Assembly: GCF_002300165.1 (NCBI RefSeq)
Contig: NZ_MLCE01000036.1
Location: forward strand, 1-64,000
From: Streptomyces sp. Tue6028
GTDB lineage: Bacteria; Actinomycetota; Actinomycetes; Streptomycetales; Streptomycetaceae
Direction: 5' to 3'
Length of the DNA: 64,000 nucleotides
Shown here: in pieces, positions 62,271-64,000 of the stretch
Numbering within the stretch: the stretch's first letter is position 1
Layout: the number at the start of each line of letters is the position of its first letter
Program-made: the position numbers and the translations under genes
The notes under the pieces: model-generated
The model's database searches: none
Told to the model about the DNA's origin: nothing
Seen by the model: only the letters and a program-made list of their open reading frames with translations

Positions 62271-64000
62271 ATGAGCATGCATCCAAGACGTCAGGTACTG
62301 GGAGCCGCGGCGGGCGCCGCCGCCGCGGCCGCCCTTCCCCTCGCCGGCCCGGCACACGCGCGGACCGCGGAGCAGGGACACCCCGAGCCGGCCGGGGCCG
62401 TCGGCGAGGCAGCCGCGGACCAATGGGGCACGGTCCCCGATCCGGTCCCCGTCCCGCTCGACGCGCACTTCGACAACGACGGCCTCGACACCGCCGCGGC
62501 ACGCGGCGGGAACTTCGACGGCTCCGGCTACACCTTCCCGGGTGAGGAGCTCCCGGCCGGCCCCGTCGAGGTGAACGGCATCGCGTTTCGGTTCCCCTCC
62601 TCCGGTGCGGGCGCCCAGAACAACGTGGTCGCTCTCGGGCAGCGCATCGAGCTGCCCAAGGGGCGCTATCTGTCCGCCCTGTTCCTCACCGCGGGCAGTT
62701 ACGGCAACGCCTCGGGCCAGACCACTGTGCACTACGCCGACGGCTCCACGACGACCGCCGGACTCGGCGGCTCGGACTGGTACGCGGGGGGCGGTTCCCT
62801 GTCGGCGCCGTACCGCTACAAGCCGGACGGCACCAAGGACGCGCACCCCGTCGGGATCGGCACGGCGGAGGTCTGGATGGACCCGCAGCGCGAGGCCGTC
62901 GCCCTGACCCTGCCCACCACCAACCCCGCCGAGGAGAACAAGACCTCCCTGCACGTCTTCGCCCTGTCGCTGCAACCCGCCGCCCAGGGGCGGGCCCTGG
63001 CCCTGCGGGACGCGCACTCCACCTTCTCGCTCCTGGAGTCGAGCGGCGCCCAGAGCGTCGAGGCCACCGTCGTCAACGCGGGCTCCGTCACCCTCCTCGC
63101 CGCGGACCGGGTGACGGTCGGTGTCGACGTACCGGGCGCCCGCACCGTCGAGCCCGCGCACGTGACCCGCCTCGACCCCGGCGAGCAGGCACGCGTCAGG
63201 GTCGGCATCCGCAACCGCGTGGGCACGACACCGGGAACCACCCGGCGGGGCACGGTCACGGTCGGCGGACGCGGTGGCCGGGCCGCCGCGTCCGCAGCCG
63301 ACCTCACACTCGGGACTCCGGACTACCGGCCCACCGAGGATTCGCTCTCCGGCCACCAGGCCCCCTACTGGTTCCACCGCGCCAAGTTCGGCATCTTCAT
63401 CCACTGGGGCGTATACTCCGTGCCCGCCTGGTCACCCGTCGGCAAGCAGTACGCCGAGTGGTACTGGAACCACATGCAGAGCCCGGACAACGCCGTCCAC
63501 GCGTACCACCGGGACACGTACGGGGAGGACTTCGCCTACGACGACTTCATCCCGATGTTCACGGCCGAGCGGTTCGACCCCCGGGCCTGGGTCGAGCTGT
63601 TCCGTGACGCGGGAGCCCAGTACCACGTGCTGACCTCGAAGCACCACGAGGGATTCGCCCTGTGGGACACCAAGGTCGCCGACCGCAACGCCGTGCGGAT
63701 GGGCCCGAAGCGTGATCTGATCCGCGAACTCTTCGACGCCTCCGAGCGGTTCACGCCGGAACTGCACCGGGGCCTGTACTTCTCCATGCCCGAGTGGTTC
63801 AACCCCGACAACCCCTGGATGGGCCACGCCCCGCGCAATCCGTACACCCAGGAGCCCGTCCCGTACACCGGATACACCGCGGGCAAGGACTATGTGAAGG
63901 ACTATCAGGCCCCGCAGATGCTGGAGCTGATCCACGGCTACGACCCGTCCGTGCTGTGGTGCGACATCGGCGGCGCCAACGACAGCCTGAACGTGCTCGC
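62271..64000 (+). CDS. Secreted GH29 alpha-L-fucosidase (3' end beyond window)
   Basis: ATG 62271 behind GGAG; open to the window end (576 residues visible). Tat-like signal 'MSMHPRRQVLGAAAGAAAAAALPLAG'. Residues of about 50-340 form beta-rich accessory regions ('VNGIAFRFPSSGAGAQNNVVALGQ', then 'TVVNAGSVTLLAADRVTVGV'). GH29 barrel from about 360: 'FHRAKFGIFIHWGVYSVPAWSP', 'AQYHVLTSKHHEGFALWDT' and 'PSVLWCDIGGAND' with the nucleophile Asp565. Removes terminal fucose from glycans outside the cell. Confidence 0.92.
   Translation, partial: MSMHPRRQVLGAAAGAAAAAALPLAGPAHARTAEQGHPEPAGAVGEAAADQWGTVPDPVPVPLDAHFDNDGLDTAAARGGNFDGSGYTFPGEELPAGPVEVNGIAFRFPSSGAGAQNNVVALGQRIELPKGRYLSALFLTAGSYGNASGQTTVHYADGSTTTAGLGGSDWYAGGGSLSAPYRYKPDGTKDAHPVGIGTAEVWMDPQREAVALTLPTTNPAEENKTSLHVFALSLQPAAQGRALALRDAHSTFSLLESSGAQSVEATVVNAGSVTLLAADRVTVGVDVPGARTVEPAHVTRLDPGEQARVRVGIRNRVGTTPGTTRRGTVTVGGRGGRAAASAADLTLGTPDYRPTEDSLSGHQAPYWFHRAKFGIFIHWGVYSVPAWSPVGKQYAEWYWNHMQSPDNAVHAYHRDTYGEDFAYDDFIPMFTAERFDPRAWVELFRDAGAQYHVLTSKHHEGFALWDTKVADRNAVRMGPKRDLIRELFDASERFTPELHRGLYFSMPEWFNPDNPWMGHAPRNPYTQEPVPYTGYTAGKDYVKDYQAPQMLELIHGYDPSVLWCDIGGANDSLNVL

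Overview
This window comes from a Streptomyces chromosome. The evidence is very high GC with strong third-position GC bias, frequent GTG/TTG starts behind GGAGG-type ribosome sites, a complete whiE-type spore-pigment cluster, a monomeric isocitrate dehydrogenase, an Scr1/DUF397 pair and abundant secreted glycoside hydrolases. All functional calls rest on reading motifs by eye; no database search was run.

Layout. 1-3.2 kb: the C-terminal end of a LysR regulator, a tRNA-Pro(GGG) with a terminator, and an ABC exporter. 3.2-11.8 kb: the spore-pigment type II polyketide cluster in whiE order (divergent FAD hydroxylase; SchA/CurD-like protein; cupin; KS-alpha; chain length factor; ACP; aromatase; TcmI-type cyclase), followed by a convergent O-methyltransferase. 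The hydroxylase carries a collagen-like Gly-Gly-Pro insertion. 11.8-25 kb: a secreted beta-helix protein, a membrane protein, the Scr1/DUF397 pair, isocitrate dehydrogenase, an M1 peptidase, an MscS channel, an enoyl-CoA hydratase, an LPG-synthase-like membrane protein, and an ABC exporter behind a MerR/SoxR-type 19-bp-spacer promoter that appears to give leaderless mRNA.

25-33 kb: a fructan-use locus (LacI regulator, intracellular GH32, two sugar permeases, a binding lipoprotein and a divergent exported GH32) with LacI-like operators in the divergent promoter region. 33-39.6 kb: a decayed PAS-SpoIIE-HATPase gene, panD, a GNAT, a racemase-like protein, a proline-rich peptide and a large membrane protein that looks like an alpha/beta hydrolase split by a transmembrane block. 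39.7-47.7 kb: gnd, a three-domain cell-wall enzyme (Rpf-LysM-M23), an EamA transporter, an FhuF-like 2Fe-2S protein, and the glycogen/maltose-1-phosphate pair glgA(glgM)-glgC.

47.9-64 kb: secreted PA14-GH2 and GH92 glycosidases, a WS/DGAT acyltransferase, an SDR with an N-terminal zinc-ribbon-like segment and no catalytic Tyr, an MFS transporter, an SDR next to a PhnZ/TmpB-like HD oxygenase, a 57-residue orphan peptide, a GNAT, an amidase, and the start of a secreted GH29 alpha-L-fucosidase that runs off the end.

Themes: polysaccharide foraging (fructan, mannose- and fucose-containing glycans), storage glycan synthesis, spore pigment, and an unusual density of short tandem repeats (at least eight loci, coding and non-coding). 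No CRISPR array, insertion sequence or prophage was seen.
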